64,000 nucleotides of DNA from an uncultured Rhodospirillales bacterium (GTDB lineage Bacteria; Pseudomonadota; Alphaproteobacteria; Acetobacterales; Acetobacteraceae): assembly GCA_903843125.1 (NCBI GenBank), contig CAIMOR010000254.1:1-64000 (forward strand), written 5' to 3'. This document shows, in pieces, positions 51,845-60,764 of this stretch (the first letter of the stretch is position 1; each line of letters opens with the position of its first letter). The position numbers were made by a program, and so were the translations under genes. The notes below the pieces were generated by a model that was not told where the DNA came from, ran no database searches, and was given only the letters and a program-made list of their open reading frames with translations.

Positions 51845-52684
51845 ATGAGCGAAGCGACCGCGCCTGAGCTGAACCTGCCCGCCACGCCCATGCCGCGGCT
51901 GCCCAGCTGGTTGCGCGCGCGGCCCGAACTGGCGTTGACGCCGCTGGTCTTCGTCGTCGTGCTCGGGCTCTGGCAGGCGGTGGTTAGCCTGGGCCTGGTC
52001 AGCCAGTACGTGCTGCCGGCGCCCTCCAACATCGGCTTGGCCCTGTTCGAGGGGCTGACGAGCGGGCTGTTCGTCCAGCACGGCCTGGTGACGCTGGGAG
52101 AGGCGGCCAGCGGCTTCGCCATCGCGGTGACCGCCGGGCTGGTCATCGCCACGCTGGTCGCGGAAATCCGGCTGCTGGAGCGCGCCGTCTATCCCTACCT
52201 GGTGATGCTGCAGACCATGCCGAAGATCGCCCTGGCGCCGCTGCTGGTGGTGTGGTTCGGCTTCGGCTCCTCCTCCAAGGTCGCGGTGGCCGCGATCATC
52301 TCCTTCTTCCCGATGCTGGTCACCACGCTGGCGGGCATGCGCGCCACGGACAAAGGCCGGCTGGACGTCCTGCGTGCGCTCGGCGCCGGGCCGATCCGCT
52401 GTTTCGCCCTCGCCAAGCTGCCGGATGCGCTGCCGCATATCTTCTCCGGCCTGTCCATTGCGGTGGTGTTCTGCATGACGGGCGCCATCGTCGGCGAGTT
52501 CGTCGGCGCCAGCGCGGGGCTGGGCTATCTCATCGTGCAGGCCAATGCGCGGATGAACATTCCGCAGGTCTTCGCCATATTGCTGGCGCTCGGCGCCATC
52601 GGCGTTGCCGGCTACGCGCTGGTGCAGGGGCTGCGCCGCCGCCTGCTGTTCTGGGAACCGAAACAGGAGATGAGCCGCCCATGA
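51845..52684 (+). CDS. ABC transporter permease, SsuC/TauC-like
   Basis: This 279-residue permease has six membrane segments, with LQTMPKIALAPLLVVWFGFG near residue 120 and LDVLRALGAGPIRCFALAKLPDALP (core LRALGAGPIRCFALA) as the EAA-type loop. It is clearly paralogous to the permease at 49026. Its stop overlaps the binding-protein start. Confidence 0.92.
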   Translation: MSEATAPELNLPATPMPRLPSWLRARPELALTPLVFVVVLGLWQAVVSLGLVSQYVLPAPSNIGLALFEGLTSGLFVQHGLVTLGEAASGFAIAVTAGLVIATLVAEIRLLERAVYPYLVMLQTMPKIALAPLLVVWFGFGSSSKVAVAAIISFFPMLVTTLAGMRATDKGRLDVLRALGAGPIRCFALAKLPDALPHIFSGLSIAVVFCMTGAIVGEFVGASAGLGYLIVQANARMNIPQVFAILLALGAIGVAGYALVQGLRRRLLFWEPKQEMSRP

Positions 52685-53733
52685 TGAACCGCCGCACCTT
52701 GCTGGCCGCCGGCACCGCGCTGCTGGCTGCACCGGCCATTGGCCAGACCCTGATCAAGACCAGCTTCGGCCCCACCACCACCGACATCTCCACCGGCCAC
52801 GCCGCGCATTCCTCGTTGCCCAAGGCGCTGGGCTATTGGGCGCAGGAAGGGCTGGAGGTGGATGTCTTCGGCATTGCCGGCAACACCGCGGGGCTGCAGC
52901 TGATCTCCGCCGGCAACATCGATTTCATCACCATCGCACCGGATGAACTGCTGGTGGCGCGGCATCGCGGCATGCCGCTGAAGGGCGCCTATATCCACGC
53001 GCGCCAGCCGATCGGCCGCGTGGTGGTGCCGAAGGCCGGCGGCATCACCAACCTGGCGCAGCTGAAGGGCAAGACGGTCGGCATTCCCGTCATGGGGCCG
53101 AACCCCTACGCCGCGGCCACGCTGCACGAAGCCGGCGTCAACATGACCACGGACCTGACCATGGTCGCCACCGGCACCGGCGCCCCGGCATTGCTCGCGC
53201 TGCGGCGCGGCGATATCGCGGCCTGGCTGAGCTGGGACACCGCCGTCGCCGGGCTGGAGAACCGCGGCATGGAGTTCACCGAGTTCCGCCCCAGCTTCTT
53301 CAGCGAGCTCGTTGGCAACTGCGTGATCGGGCGGGAGGAGATGTTGCGCACCAAGCCGGAGATGGCGGTGAAGATGTGCCGCGCCATCGCCAAGGCGGCG
53401 CATTTCGGCCTGACCAATCCGGAGGCCGCCATCCAAATCCACTGGAAGGTCTACCCCGCGACCAAGCCGCAGGGCGGCGACCCCGCCAAGGTGATGGAGG
53501 AGGCCAAGCGCGTGTTCCTCTCGCGCTTCAGCAGCTTCGCGGTGCCGGCGGGTACGCCCTATGGCGCCAGCACGCCGGCGCAGTGGACGCGGGTGGTGCA
53601 GCAGCTGCAGGCCTCCAACGACCTGCCGGCGGGGTATGATGGCACCACCGCCTTCACCAGCGAGTTCATCGCCGCGATCAACGACTGGGACCGCGAGGCG
53701 GTGGCCGCGCAGGCCCGCGCCTGGGTGGGGTGA
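52681..53733 (+). CDS. NMT1/SsuA-like ABC substrate-binding protein
   Basis: This 350-residue exported binding protein of the NMT1/THI5-SsuA group has a signal of about 21 residues (NRRTLLAAGTALLAAPAIGQ). It then shows LPKALGYWAQEGLEVDVFG, a typical opening of the family, and AQLKGKTVGIPVMGP near 127. The ATG at 52681 overlaps the permease stop (ATGA), and its stop shares a base with the next start. The ligand is unknown; family ligands include alkanesulfonates, pyrimidine precursors and aromatic acids. Confidence 0.9.
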   Translation: MMNRRTLLAAGTALLAAPAIGQTLIKTSFGPTTTDISTGHAAHSSLPKALGYWAQEGLEVDVFGIAGNTAGLQLISAGNIDFITIAPDELLVARHRGMPLKGAYIHARQPIGRVVVPKAGGITNLAQLKGKTVGIPVMGPNPYAAATLHEAGVNMTTDLTMVATGTGAPALLALRRGDIAAWLSWDTAVAGLENRGMEFTEFRPSFFSELVGNCVIGREEMLRTKPEMAVKMCRAIAKAAHFGLTNPEAAIQIHWKVYPATKPQGGDPAKVMEEAKRVFLSRFSSFAVPAGTPYGASTPAQWTRVVQQLQASNDLPAGYDGTTAFTSEFIAAINDWDREAVAAQARAWVG

Positions 53734-54992
53734 TGGCGATGATCGACCTGCTGCTGCGCGGGGCGCGCGTGATCGACCCCGCCAATGGCGTGGACCGGGT
53801 GGCCGATGTGGGCGTGGATGCCGGGCGCATCCACAGCATCGGCACCGCGGTGAAGGCGCGGCGCATGGTGGATCTGGCGGGCGCCATCCTCGCGCCCGGC
53901 TTCATCGACATGCACGTGCATTGCTATGAATGGGTGACCAATTTCGGCCTGCCGGCGGATGCGGCCGGCGTGCATTCCGGTGCCACCACCATCGTGGACC
54001 AGGGCAGCACCGGCGCCTGGACGCTGGGCGGCTTCAAGGCCTTCATCGCCGACCCCGCCAAGACCGATGTGCGCGCCTTCACCTCCATCAACCTGGCCGG
54101 TGCGTTGCAGGGCGGCATGCAGGGCACCACGCTGCACAACCCGGGCATGGTGGACGTGCCGGCGCTGCTGGCCATTGCCGCCGAGCATCCGCGCCTGGTG
54201 CGCGGCATCAAGTGCCATTGCGAAAGCGGCAGCCAGTCCCACTGGGGCACGGAAGTGCTGCTGAAGGCGGTGGAGGCTGGGCACGAAGGCGACCTGCCAC
54301 TGTACGTCCATACCGGCGAGCTGTTCCCGGTGGACGAGGCCAACCGGCCGCCCCCCAACGCCGTGATGGCGCAGATCGTACCCTACCTTAAGCCGGGCGA
54401 CACGCTGGCGCATGTGTATTCCTGCATGCCCGATGGCATCATGGCGCGGCATGAGGAGGTGCCGGACTGGATTTTCGCGGCGAAGGGAAAGGGCGCGCTG
54501 TTCGACCTCGGCCATGGCATCAACTTCGCCTTCGACATCGCCCGCAAGATGATGGCGAAGGGCGTCTATCCGGACACGCTGGGCAGCGACGTACATGCGG
54601 ATTTCGGCAGCTACCACGACTTCTCCATCCTGAACTATTCGCTGCTGGGCGGGCTGAACAAGGTGGTTGCCCTCGGCATGCCGCTGGTGGCGGCAATCCG
54701 CGCCCTGACCGCGACGCCGGCGCGCACGCTGCGCGATCCCAGCATCGGGCATCTCGGCGTCGGTGCGCGGGCGAATATCACGGTGCTGCGCGAGGTGCCG
54801 GGCAGCTGGACCTTCACCGATACCTGGAAGCAGGAGCTGACGGTGGCGTCCCGCCTGCTGCCGGAGCTGGTGGTGATGGATGGCGACCCGATCATCCCCG
54901 ACTGCATGCTGCTCTCCGACCTGATGGCCCCGCACGAACGGCCGCGCGGCATCACCCGCCCCCACGACCTGCCTGCTGGAACCCGCGCATGA
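53733..54992 (+). CDS. Amidohydrolase/deacetylase family metallohydrolase
   Basis: This 419-residue enzyme matches the dihydroorotase-related amidohydrolase/deacetylase family, characterised members of which remove acetyl groups from N-acetyl-D-amino acids or acetyl-mandelate. Visible motifs are VIDPANGVDRVADVGVDAGRI (core VIDPANGVDRVADV), the metal pair FIDMHVHCYEW, SGATTIVDQGSTGA, a probable bridging Lys in RGIKCHCE, His in LYVHTGE and AHVYS, and Asp in GSDVHADF. The ATG at 53733 shares a base with the binding-protein stop; GTG at 53730 is possible. It probably cleaves an amide or ester of the imported compound. Confidence 0.87.
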   Translation: MAMIDLLLRGARVIDPANGVDRVADVGVDAGRIHSIGTAVKARRMVDLAGAILAPGFIDMHVHCYEWVTNFGLPADAAGVHSGATTIVDQGSTGAWTLGGFKAFIADPAKTDVRAFTSINLAGALQGGMQGTTLHNPGMVDVPALLAIAAEHPRLVRGIKCHCESGSQSHWGTEVLLKAVEAGHEGDLPLYVHTGELFPVDEANRPPPNAVMAQIVPYLKPGDTLAHVYSCMPDGIMARHEEVPDWIFAAKGKGALFDLGHGINFAFDIARKMMAKGVYPDTLGSDVHADFGSYHDFSILNYSLLGGLNKVVALGMPLVAAIRALTATPARTLRDPSIGHLGVGARANITVLREVPGSWTFTDTWKQELTVASRLLPELVVMDGDPIIPDCMLLSDLMAPHERPRGITRPHDLPAGTRA

Positions 54993-55474
54993 GCCTTTCC
55001 GACAAACTCGCTGCCCGCACCGCGCGCTTCGAGGAGCGCCGCGCCGACTGGACCGTGTTCGGCTTCGAGACCGCGAAGAACCCAAAATTCGCGCGCATCC
55101 AGCGGCGCTACCTCGGCGCCAGCGGCTCCACCGACCCGAGCGACCTGCGCGGCAGCATTCCCGCCACCGCCTTCACCATGTCGATCCAAACGGTGCCGGT
55201 GGGCAACATGATCCCGATGCACTGTCACGAAACCGAGGAGGTGTTCTTCATCCTCGACGGCCAATGCCTGGTGAAGTGCTACGAGGGCGGCGAGGTCGCC
55301 GAACTGCACCTGGGCAAATGGGACCTGGTCCAGCTGCCGGTGGGCCTGCAGCACGAGTTGTTCAACACCGGCGAGGTCGATTGCCAGGTGCAGACCATGC
55401 TCTCGGCACCGAAGCCGCTGCGGCCGCAGTACAACGACCCCGAGTTGCTGGCGCTGCAGGCCGCGGTACCGTGA
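54989..55474 (+). CDS. Cupin domain protein
   Basis: This 161-residue protein has a single cupin barrel. Motif 1 is MHCHETEEVFFILDGQ, with His78, His80 and Glu84, and motif 2 includes LPVGLQHELFNTG with His122, a complete metal-binding set. The N-terminal 60 residues include WTVFGFETAKNPKFARIQRRYLG (core FETAKNPKFARIQRRY), which I do not recognise. It overlaps both neighbours by 4 bases. It could be a dioxygenase, isomerase or ligand-binding protein in the pathway. Confidence 0.85.
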   Translation: MSLSDKLAARTARFEERRADWTVFGFETAKNPKFARIQRRYLGASGSTDPSDLRGSIPATAFTMSIQTVPVGNMIPMHCHETEEVFFILDGQCLVKCYEGGEVAELHLGKWDLVQLPVGLQHELFNTGEVDCQVQTMLSAPKPLRPQYNDPELLALQAAVP

Positions 55475-56283
55475 GCGCGCTGCGCGTCAGTCTGCCCATG
55501 TACAACCTGCCGGAGATGCGCGCGGTCAACGCGGCGTTCTGGCAGGCGATGCGGACGGAGTTGGCGCTGCGCGGCATGGCGGGGCTGCCGGAGGCGCCGG
55601 AGTTCGACCGCGCCCCGGTGCCCGGCAGCATCGAGCCGGAGACGCTGTTCACCCAGGTCTGCGGCTGGCCACTGCAGACCATCTATGCCGGTCAGGCCAG
55701 GTTGCTGGGCGTGCCGGTGTACAATGCCCCGCATTGCGCGGGACCGACGCATGCGGGCGTGTTCGTGGTTCATCGCGACAGTGGCTTCGCCTCGCTGGCA
55801 GACCTGCGCGGCTGCGTCTTTGCCTTCAACAGCGTGCACTCGAACTCCGGCATGAACCTGCCGAGGCGGGCGCTGGCGGGGCTGGGCGCGCGCGCCCCAT
55901 TCTTCAGCGCCATCACCGAGACGCATAGCCAACCCGCGAACATCGAGCGCGTGGCGAAGCGCGACGTGGACGCAACCTGCGTCGACTGCGTGACCTACGC
56001 CTTCTACTGCCGGCATCGGCCGGCGTTGGGCCAGCAGACCCGCGTGCTGGCGCCGACGCCGCCGAGCCCGGCGATTCCCTTCGTCACCAGCATCGCCACG
56101 CCGGATGACACGGCCGCGGTGCTGCAGGCGGCGCTGCGCGCGGTGGCGCAGGAGCCGCGCTGGGCCGAGGCGCGCGCCGGGCTGCTGCTGGCCGATATCG
56201 TGGCGCCCGACGCGGCGGCGTACCGGGTGCAGCTGGCCTACACGGCGGAGGCCGCGGCGCTGGGCTACCCGGTGCTGGCCTAA
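55471..56283 (+). CDS. PhnD-like binding protein without a signal peptide
   Basis: This 270-residue protein has the PhnD-type phosphate/phosphonate binding-protein fold: the opening LRVSLPMYNLPEMRAVNAAFW, then the typical HRDSGFASLADLRGCVFAFN (core FASLADLRGCVFAFN) and SNSGMNLPRRAL. It begins directly with the first beta strand and has no leader. The GTG start at 55471 overlaps the cupin stop. In this intracellular form it may sense a metabolite or act enzymatically. It overlaps the convergent permease by 4 bases. Confidence 0.85.
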   Translation: MSALRVSLPMYNLPEMRAVNAAFWQAMRTELALRGMAGLPEAPEFDRAPVPGSIEPETLFTQVCGWPLQTIYAGQARLLGVPVYNAPHCAGPTHAGVFVVHRDSGFASLADLRGCVFAFNSVHSNSGMNLPRRALAGLGARAPFFSAITETHSQPANIERVAKRDVDATCVDCVTYAFYCRHRPALGQQTRVLAPTPPSPAIPFVTSIATPDDTAAVLQAALRAVAQEPRWAEARAGLLLADIVAPDAAAYRVQLAYTAEAAALGYPVLA

Positions 56284-57044
56284 CCGAACTCCCCTGCCGG
56301 CATCGGCGCGCCGTACCAGCGGGCGAAGGCCAGCTCCAGCAGCAGCACCCCGCCGTACAGTGCCACGCCGATACCGCAGAGCAGCGTGATCGCGGCCAGC
56401 ACCAGCGCGGTCTCCCCCAGGGAAGCCGCGAACATCACCACATAGCCCAGCCCCTGCTGCGCGGTCACGAACTCACCGATGACGACGCCGAGCAGCGCCA
56501 TGGTGGCCGCCGTCTTCATGCCCGCCAGCAGTTGCGGCACCGCGTAGGGCAGGCGCACGCGCAGCACCGTCTGCCACCAGCCGGCGCCCAGCACGCGGCA
56601 GAGCCGCAGCGCACCGCTGTCGGTGCCGGCCAGCCCCGCGGTCGTGCCGATCAGCACCGGGAAGAAGGCGATGAACACCGCGAAGGCCAGCCGACACGGC
56701 GCGCCCACGCCGAGCCAGACCACGAACAAGGGCGCCAAGGCCATCTTCGGCACGATCTGCAGCGCCAGCACCCAGGGCATGGCCACGCGCCGCAGCAGCG
56801 CAGCACTGCTCAGCGCCGCGCCCAGCGCGGCACCGAACAGGCAGGCCAGCAGAAAACCCAGCGCCGTTTCGCGCGCGGTGGAAAGCCCCTGGTCGAGCAG
56901 GATGTCGGGGTGGCGCAGCAGCGCTTCCAGCACCGCGCTCGGCGGCGCCAGCAGGTCCGGCGAAACCGCCTTGCCGCGCACCAGCGCTTCCCAGCCCAGC
57001 AGCATCGCCAGCACCGCCAGTGCGGAGGTCAGCGCGGCCTTCAT
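56280..57044 (-). CDS. ABC transporter permease, SsuC/TauC-like
   Basis: This 254-residue permease has six membrane segments, with LQIVPKMALAPLFVVWLGVG near residue 96 and RLCRVLGAGWWQTVLRVRLPYAVP (core CRVLGAGWWQTVLRV) as coupling loop. The ATG at 57044 overlaps the upstream permease stop. It is the distal gene of the RidA, binding protein, ATPase, permease, permease operon, and its end overlaps the PhnD-like gene tail to tail. Confidence 0.92.
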   Translation of the reverse strand: MKAALTSALAVLAMLLGWEALVRGKAVSPDLLAPPSAVLEALLRHPDILLDQGLSTARETALGFLLACLFGAALGAALSSAALLRRVAMPWVLALQIVPKMALAPLFVVWLGVGAPCRLAFAVFIAFFPVLIGTTAGLAGTDSGALRLCRVLGAGWWQTVLRVRLPYAVPQLLAGMKTAATMALLGVVIGEFVTAQQGLGYVVMFAASLGETALVLAAITLLCGIGVALYGGVLLLELAFARWYGAPMPAGEFG

Positions 57045-57814
57045 CGCCGCGTGCCCCAGCGGCGGCGTGCCGCCGTCTCGGCCAGACCGACCGCGCCATA
57101 CAGCGCCGCACCCAGCAGGCACAGCACGGCAAGCGCGGCGAAGATCAGGGGCGTGTCGGACCGTGCCTGCGCCTGCATCACCATGTAGCCCAGGCCGGCA
57201 TTGGCCGAGATGAACTCGCCGACCGTGGCGCCGGTGAAGGCCATGGTCGCCGCCACCTTGGCGCCGGCGAAGACATAGGGCATCGAGGTCGGCAACCGCA
57301 CATGCCAGAACGCCTGCCAGGCGTTGCCGCCGGCGGCGCGGCACATGCGCAGCTGATTGGGGTCCGCCGCGCGCAGCCCGGCCAGCGTGCCCACCGCCAC
57401 CGGGAACACGCTGACGAACACGGCGAAGGCGAACAACGAAGGCAGCCCAATGCCGAGCCAAACGACGAAGAGCGGGCCGAGCGCGACCTTCGGCAGCAGC
57501 TGGAACAGCAGCAGGTTCGGGTACAGCAGCCGGTTCAGCAGCGGCGACAGCATCATCACCGCGGCCAGCACCATGCCGGCCGCCACCGCCACCAGGAAGG
57601 CACCGCAGGCCGCGCCGCCGGTGGCCAGGGCGTGGCGCGCCAGCACGGGCGCGGCCTGCCACAGGCTGCTGGCAACGCTGCCCGGCGAGGGCAGCAGAAC
57701 CTGCGGCACATGGGCAAAGCGCACCGCCGAATCCCAGGCCAGCAACACCAGCACGCCGATGGCCAGCGGCAGCCAGGGCAGCCGCGCCGGCGCGGCCAGC
57801 GTGGCGCCACTCAT
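57041..57814 (-). CDS. ABC transporter permease, SsuC/TauC-like
   Basis: This 257-residue permease has six membrane segments. FQLLPKVALGPLFVVWLGIG starts near residue 105, and MCRAAGGNAWQAFWHVRLPTSMP (core CRAAGGNAWQAFWHV) is the coupling loop. It overlaps its neighbours by 4 bases on each side (ATGA). With the following paralogous permease it probably forms a heterodimeric channel. Confidence 0.92.
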   Translation of the reverse strand: MSGATLAAPARLPWLPLAIGVLVLLAWDSAVRFAHVPQVLLPSPGSVASSLWQAAPVLARHALATGGAACGAFLVAVAAGMVLAAVMMLSPLLNRLLYPNLLLFQLLPKVALGPLFVVWLGIGLPSLFAFAVFVSVFPVAVGTLAGLRAADPNQLRMCRAAGGNAWQAFWHVRLPTSMPYVFAGAKVAATMAFTGATVGEFISANAGLGYMVMQAQARSDTPLIFAALAVLCLLGAALYGAVGLAETAARRRWGTRR

Positions 57815-58596
57815 GCCATGTTCCGCGCGATGACGCCGCGGAGATGCGCGACCACGGCGCCGAACTCGGCACTGTCCGCCAAGGCCGGCGCGCGCGGGCG
57901 GGGGAAGGGCACCACCAGCTCCTCCGCCACCGTCGCCGGCCGGCGGCTCATCACCAGCACGCGGTCGGCCAGCAGCACCGCCTCGCGGATGGAATGGGTC
58001 ACGAAGATCGCGCTCTTCTGGGTGTGCTGCCACAGGTCCAGCAGCACGTCGCCCATCTCGTCCCGCGTGATCGCGTCCAGCGCGCTGAACGGCTCGTCCA
58101 TCAGGATCAGGTCGGGGTCCAGCACCAGCGCGCGGCAGATCGCGGCGCGCTGGCGCATGCCGCCGGAGAGTTCGTGCGGCCGGGCGCCCTCGAACCCCTT
58201 GAGGCCAACCGTCCCGATCAGCCGCATCGCCTGGTCCAGCACCTTGGCGCGCGGAATGCGGCGGATGGTGGCGGGGAACAGCACGTTGTCCAGCACCGAA
58301 AGCCAGGGCAGCAGGGTGGCATCCTGGAACATCACGCCGGTCTGCCGGTGCGGGCCGACCAGCTCCACCCCGCCGCGCTCAAGCCGTCCTTCGCTTGGCA
58401 CTTCGAGCCCGGCCGCCATCATCAGCAGCGTGGACTTGCCGCAACCGGAAGGACCGAGGATGGCGACGAACTCGCCGCGGCGGACGGTGAAGCTGACGCT
58501 TTCCACCGCGCGCAACGGCACCGGGCGGGTGGGGAAGGTCTTCCCCACCGCGTCGAAGCGGATGGCGTCGGCGACCAGCGTCGGCGCTTCGGGCAT
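57811..58596 (-). CDS. ABC transporter ATP-binding protein, SsuB/TauB-like
   Basis: This 261-residue ATPase has Walker A GPSGCGKST, the Q-loop VMFQDATLLPWLSV, the signature LSGGMRQRAAICRAL and Walker B LILMDEPFSALD. The ATG at 58596 shares one base with the binding-protein stop (TGATG). It serves both permeases at 57041 and 56280. Confidence 0.93.
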   Translation of the reverse strand: MPEAPTLVADAIRFDAVGKTFPTRPVPLRAVESVSFTVRRGEFVAILGPSGCGKSTLLMMAAGLEVPSEGRLERGGVELVGPHRQTGVMFQDATLLPWLSVLDNVLFPATIRRIPRAKVLDQAMRLIGTVGLKGFEGARPHELSGGMRQRAAICRALVLDPDLILMDEPFSALDAITRDEMGDVLLDLWQHTQKSAIFVTHSIREAVLLADRVLVMSRRPATVAEELVVPFPRPRAPALADSAEFGAVVAHLRGVIARNMA

Positions 58597-59678
58597 CAGC
58601 CGAACAGCGTGCGGAACTCGGCCGCCAGCTGCGCCGCGTGCTGCCACTCGGCCGCGGTCATCGTTATCGGGCCGACGAACTGGTTGCTGAAGGCGGTGGC
58701 CGGGTCGGGCCTGGTATCGCCGGCAACCGTCAGGTAGCGCATCGTGCTCTCGACCATGCTGGCGGCATCGGCCGGGTCGGTCCAGCCGAGCGGATGGCTG
58801 AACGCCTTCTCCGGCGTGGCGCCCATCTGCGCCATGCCCAGGCCGACGCGCGCCTGTTCCTGCGCGGTGCGGGAGAGTGCCGCTTCCGGCACCGCGCGGC
58901 CGAAGATGCGCAGCGCCTCGGCCGGATTGCCCAGCATGAACTTCTGAGCCTTCATCAGCCCGTTCACGATCCCCTGCGTCGTGCGTGGGTCGCTGCTCGC
59001 GCGGTCCTTCTGCGTCATGACCGTGTTGCCGTAGAACACGATGCCGACCGCGCTGTACAGGAAGGTGCGCACGTTCACCCCCTGCGCCACGTAGACCGGC
59101 AGCATGGAAGTGGCGAAGCCGGTGATGCCATCCACCTGCTTCTCGGTCAGCACGCGCTGGCGAACGTTGTTGTCCACCGTGGAATGCTGGACCTTGCTCT
59201 CGTCGATGCCCGCGGCATGGGCATAGGCGCCCCAGAACGGGTAGTCGCCTGAAGCCGCGGTGGACGCCAGCTTGTGGCCCATGATGTCGGCCGGCTTGCG
59301 CACCGGGCTTTCCGCCAGCACCACCATCGCCATCATCACGTCGTAGGACATGGTGGCCACCTGTACCAGCGGCAGCCCCTTGGCGGCCTGCTGCAATCCG
59401 GCCGAGGCGGCAGCGATGCCGTAGTCGAACCGCCCGGCGCCGATCGCCTGCGCCGCGATGGTGGAGCCGGTGCCGCGGGCGATCTCCACGTCCAGCCCTT
59501 CCTCGGCCCAATAGCCATTGGCCTTGGCGACATAGGCGATCAGGTTGGGGCCTTCCGGCACCCACGGCAGCGTGAAGGAGACCTTCTTCATCGCCTGGGC
59601 GCGGCCGAAGGCCGGCACCAGCGCGGGCGCCGCCAGCAGGCCGAGCGCGGCGCGACGGGTGAAGGGGGTGCGGCTCAT
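58596..59678 (-). CDS. NMT1/THI5-like ABC substrate-binding protein
   Basis: This 360-residue exported binding protein has a signal with RRAALGLLAAPALVPAFGRA, then KVSFTLPWVPEGPNLIAYVAKANGYWAEEGLDVEI (core IAYVAKANGYWAEEGLDV, about residues 47-64), the classic NMT1/THI5 opening. The ligand is unknown; the family binds pyrimidines, sulfonates and aromatic acids. It lies 78 bases downstream of the RidA gene in the same direction. Confidence 0.92.
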   Translation of the reverse strand: MSRTPFTRRAALGLLAAPALVPAFGRAQAMKKVSFTLPWVPEGPNLIAYVAKANGYWAEEGLDVEIARGTGSTIAAQAIGAGRFDYGIAAASAGLQQAAKGLPLVQVATMSYDVMMAMVVLAESPVRKPADIMGHKLASTAASGDYPFWGAYAHAAGIDESKVQHSTVDNNVRQRVLTEKQVDGITGFATSMLPVYVAQGVNVRTFLYSAVGIVFYGNTVMTQKDRASSDPRTTQGIVNGLMKAQKFMLGNPAEALRIFGRAVPEAALSRTAQEQARVGLGMAQMGATPEKAFSHPLGWTDPADAASMVESTMRYLTVAGDTRPDPATAFSNQFVGPITMTAAEWQHAAQLAAEFRTLFG

Positions 59679-59756
59679 GGTGTGGCTCCCGGCGTCAGGC
59701 GCCCGAGACGGGCGGTTCTGCCCGATTGCATCGCAAGTGTCGTGCCAGCACCCGGC

Positions 59757-60182
59757 TCAGCCGGTGGGGGCGATGCCCTCCGGGCGATAGACCAGCAGGT
59801 CGATCTCCACCAGGGCGTCGCGCGCCAGGCCGGTGGTGCCGATGCAGGTGCGTGCGGGCAGCCGGCCGGGGGCGAAGTAGCTGGCGTAGGTGGCGTTCAT
59901 CGCCTCGTAGTCGCGCTGGAACTCGGTCAGGAACACCCGGGCCTGAGCCACCATGGAAAAGTCGCAGCCCAAGCCCGCCAGCACCAGTTTCAGATTGGCC
60001 ATCACCGCATGGGTCTGCGCCACCACGCCCGCGGGCAACGGCAGGGTGTTGTCCACCGGGTCGCACGGCATCTGGCCGGTGATGAAGGCCCAGGGACCGA
60101 CCGAGACGGCATGGCTGAACGGCGCCACGCGGTCGGGGCCATTGTCGAGCGTGTGGAACAGCATCGGCGGGGGCAGGGTCAT
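59757..60182 (-). CDS. RidA/YjgF family protein
   Basis: This 141-residue RidA-family protein has TGLARDALVEIDLLVYRP as its C-terminal signature, with the carboxylate-binding Arg in place. Its central region, NLKLVLAGLGCDFSMVAQARVFLTEF, is typical of the family. The ATG at 60182 gives the normal length; 20 further in-frame codons upstream overlap the MarR promoter region. It heads the second NMT1-type importer operon and is divergent from MarR (58 bases), which probably regulates it. Confidence 0.88.
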   Translation of the reverse strand: MTLPPPMLFHTLDNGPDRVAPFSHAVSVGPWAFITGQMPCDPVDNTLPLPAGVVAQTHAVMANLKLVLAGLGCDFSMVAQARVFLTEFQRDYEAMNATYASYFAPGRLPARTCIGTTGLARDALVEIDLLVYRPEGIAPTG

Positions 60183-60240
60183 CGCGGCCTCGTCAGGGGA
60201 AGGGGTGGCTGTGTGGTATTGGACTTGCTTCGCCGCCGGC

Positions 60241-60735
60241 ATGCCTGAAGCCCATGATCACCGGCACCTCTCGGCGGAAGACCTGGCGGCGCTGCTGCTG
60301 GAACGGCCCGGCGTGCTGGTCCGCCGCCTGCACCAGATCCATTCCGCCATGTTCGCCGAGGAATGCGCCGTCTTCGGCGTGACCCCGGTGCAGTACAGCC
60401 TGCTCAGCCTGGTGGCGGCCTCTCCGGGGCTGGACCAGGGCGGCGCCGCGGCAGCGCTGCGGCTGGACCGCTTCACCACGGCGGATGTGATCAAGCGGCT
60501 GGTCGCGGCGCGGCTGCTGCGGGTTGCCGCCGGGGCGGACCGGCGCACCCGCCTGCTGCGGCTGACCGATGACGGCCACGAGGTGCTGGCCGCCATGCAG
60601 CCCAGCGCCGCCCGCGCCCATAACCGCCTGGTGGAACCGCTGCCGCCGCGCGAACGGGCGGCGCTGCTGCGGATGCTGAAGCGCCTGGTGGACCGCCATG
60701 CCGCGCTCGGCGCTGCCGCACCGAAGGTCAGATAG
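60241..60735 (+). CDS. MarR family transcriptional regulator
   Basis: This 164-residue protein is a MarR-type winged-helix regulator. The DNA-binding region is GGAAAALRLDRFTTADVIKRL (core AALRLDRFTTADVIKRL), and the wing includes GADRRTRLLRLTDDG. Such regulators are usually repressors released by a phenolic or other ligand. It is divergent from the RidA/importer operon, its likely target. No clear palindrome was recognised in the 58-base intergenic region. Confidence 0.92.
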   Translation: MPEAHDHRHLSAEDLAALLLERPGVLVRRLHQIHSAMFAEECAVFGVTPVQYSLLSLVAASPGLDQGGAAAALRLDRFTTADVIKRLVAARLLRVAAGADRRTRLLRLTDDGHEVLAAMQPSAARAHNRLVEPLPPRERAALLRMLKRLVDRHAALGAAAPKVR

Positions 60736-60764
60736 CGGCACGGCGCCCGCCCGGGTCGTCACAC

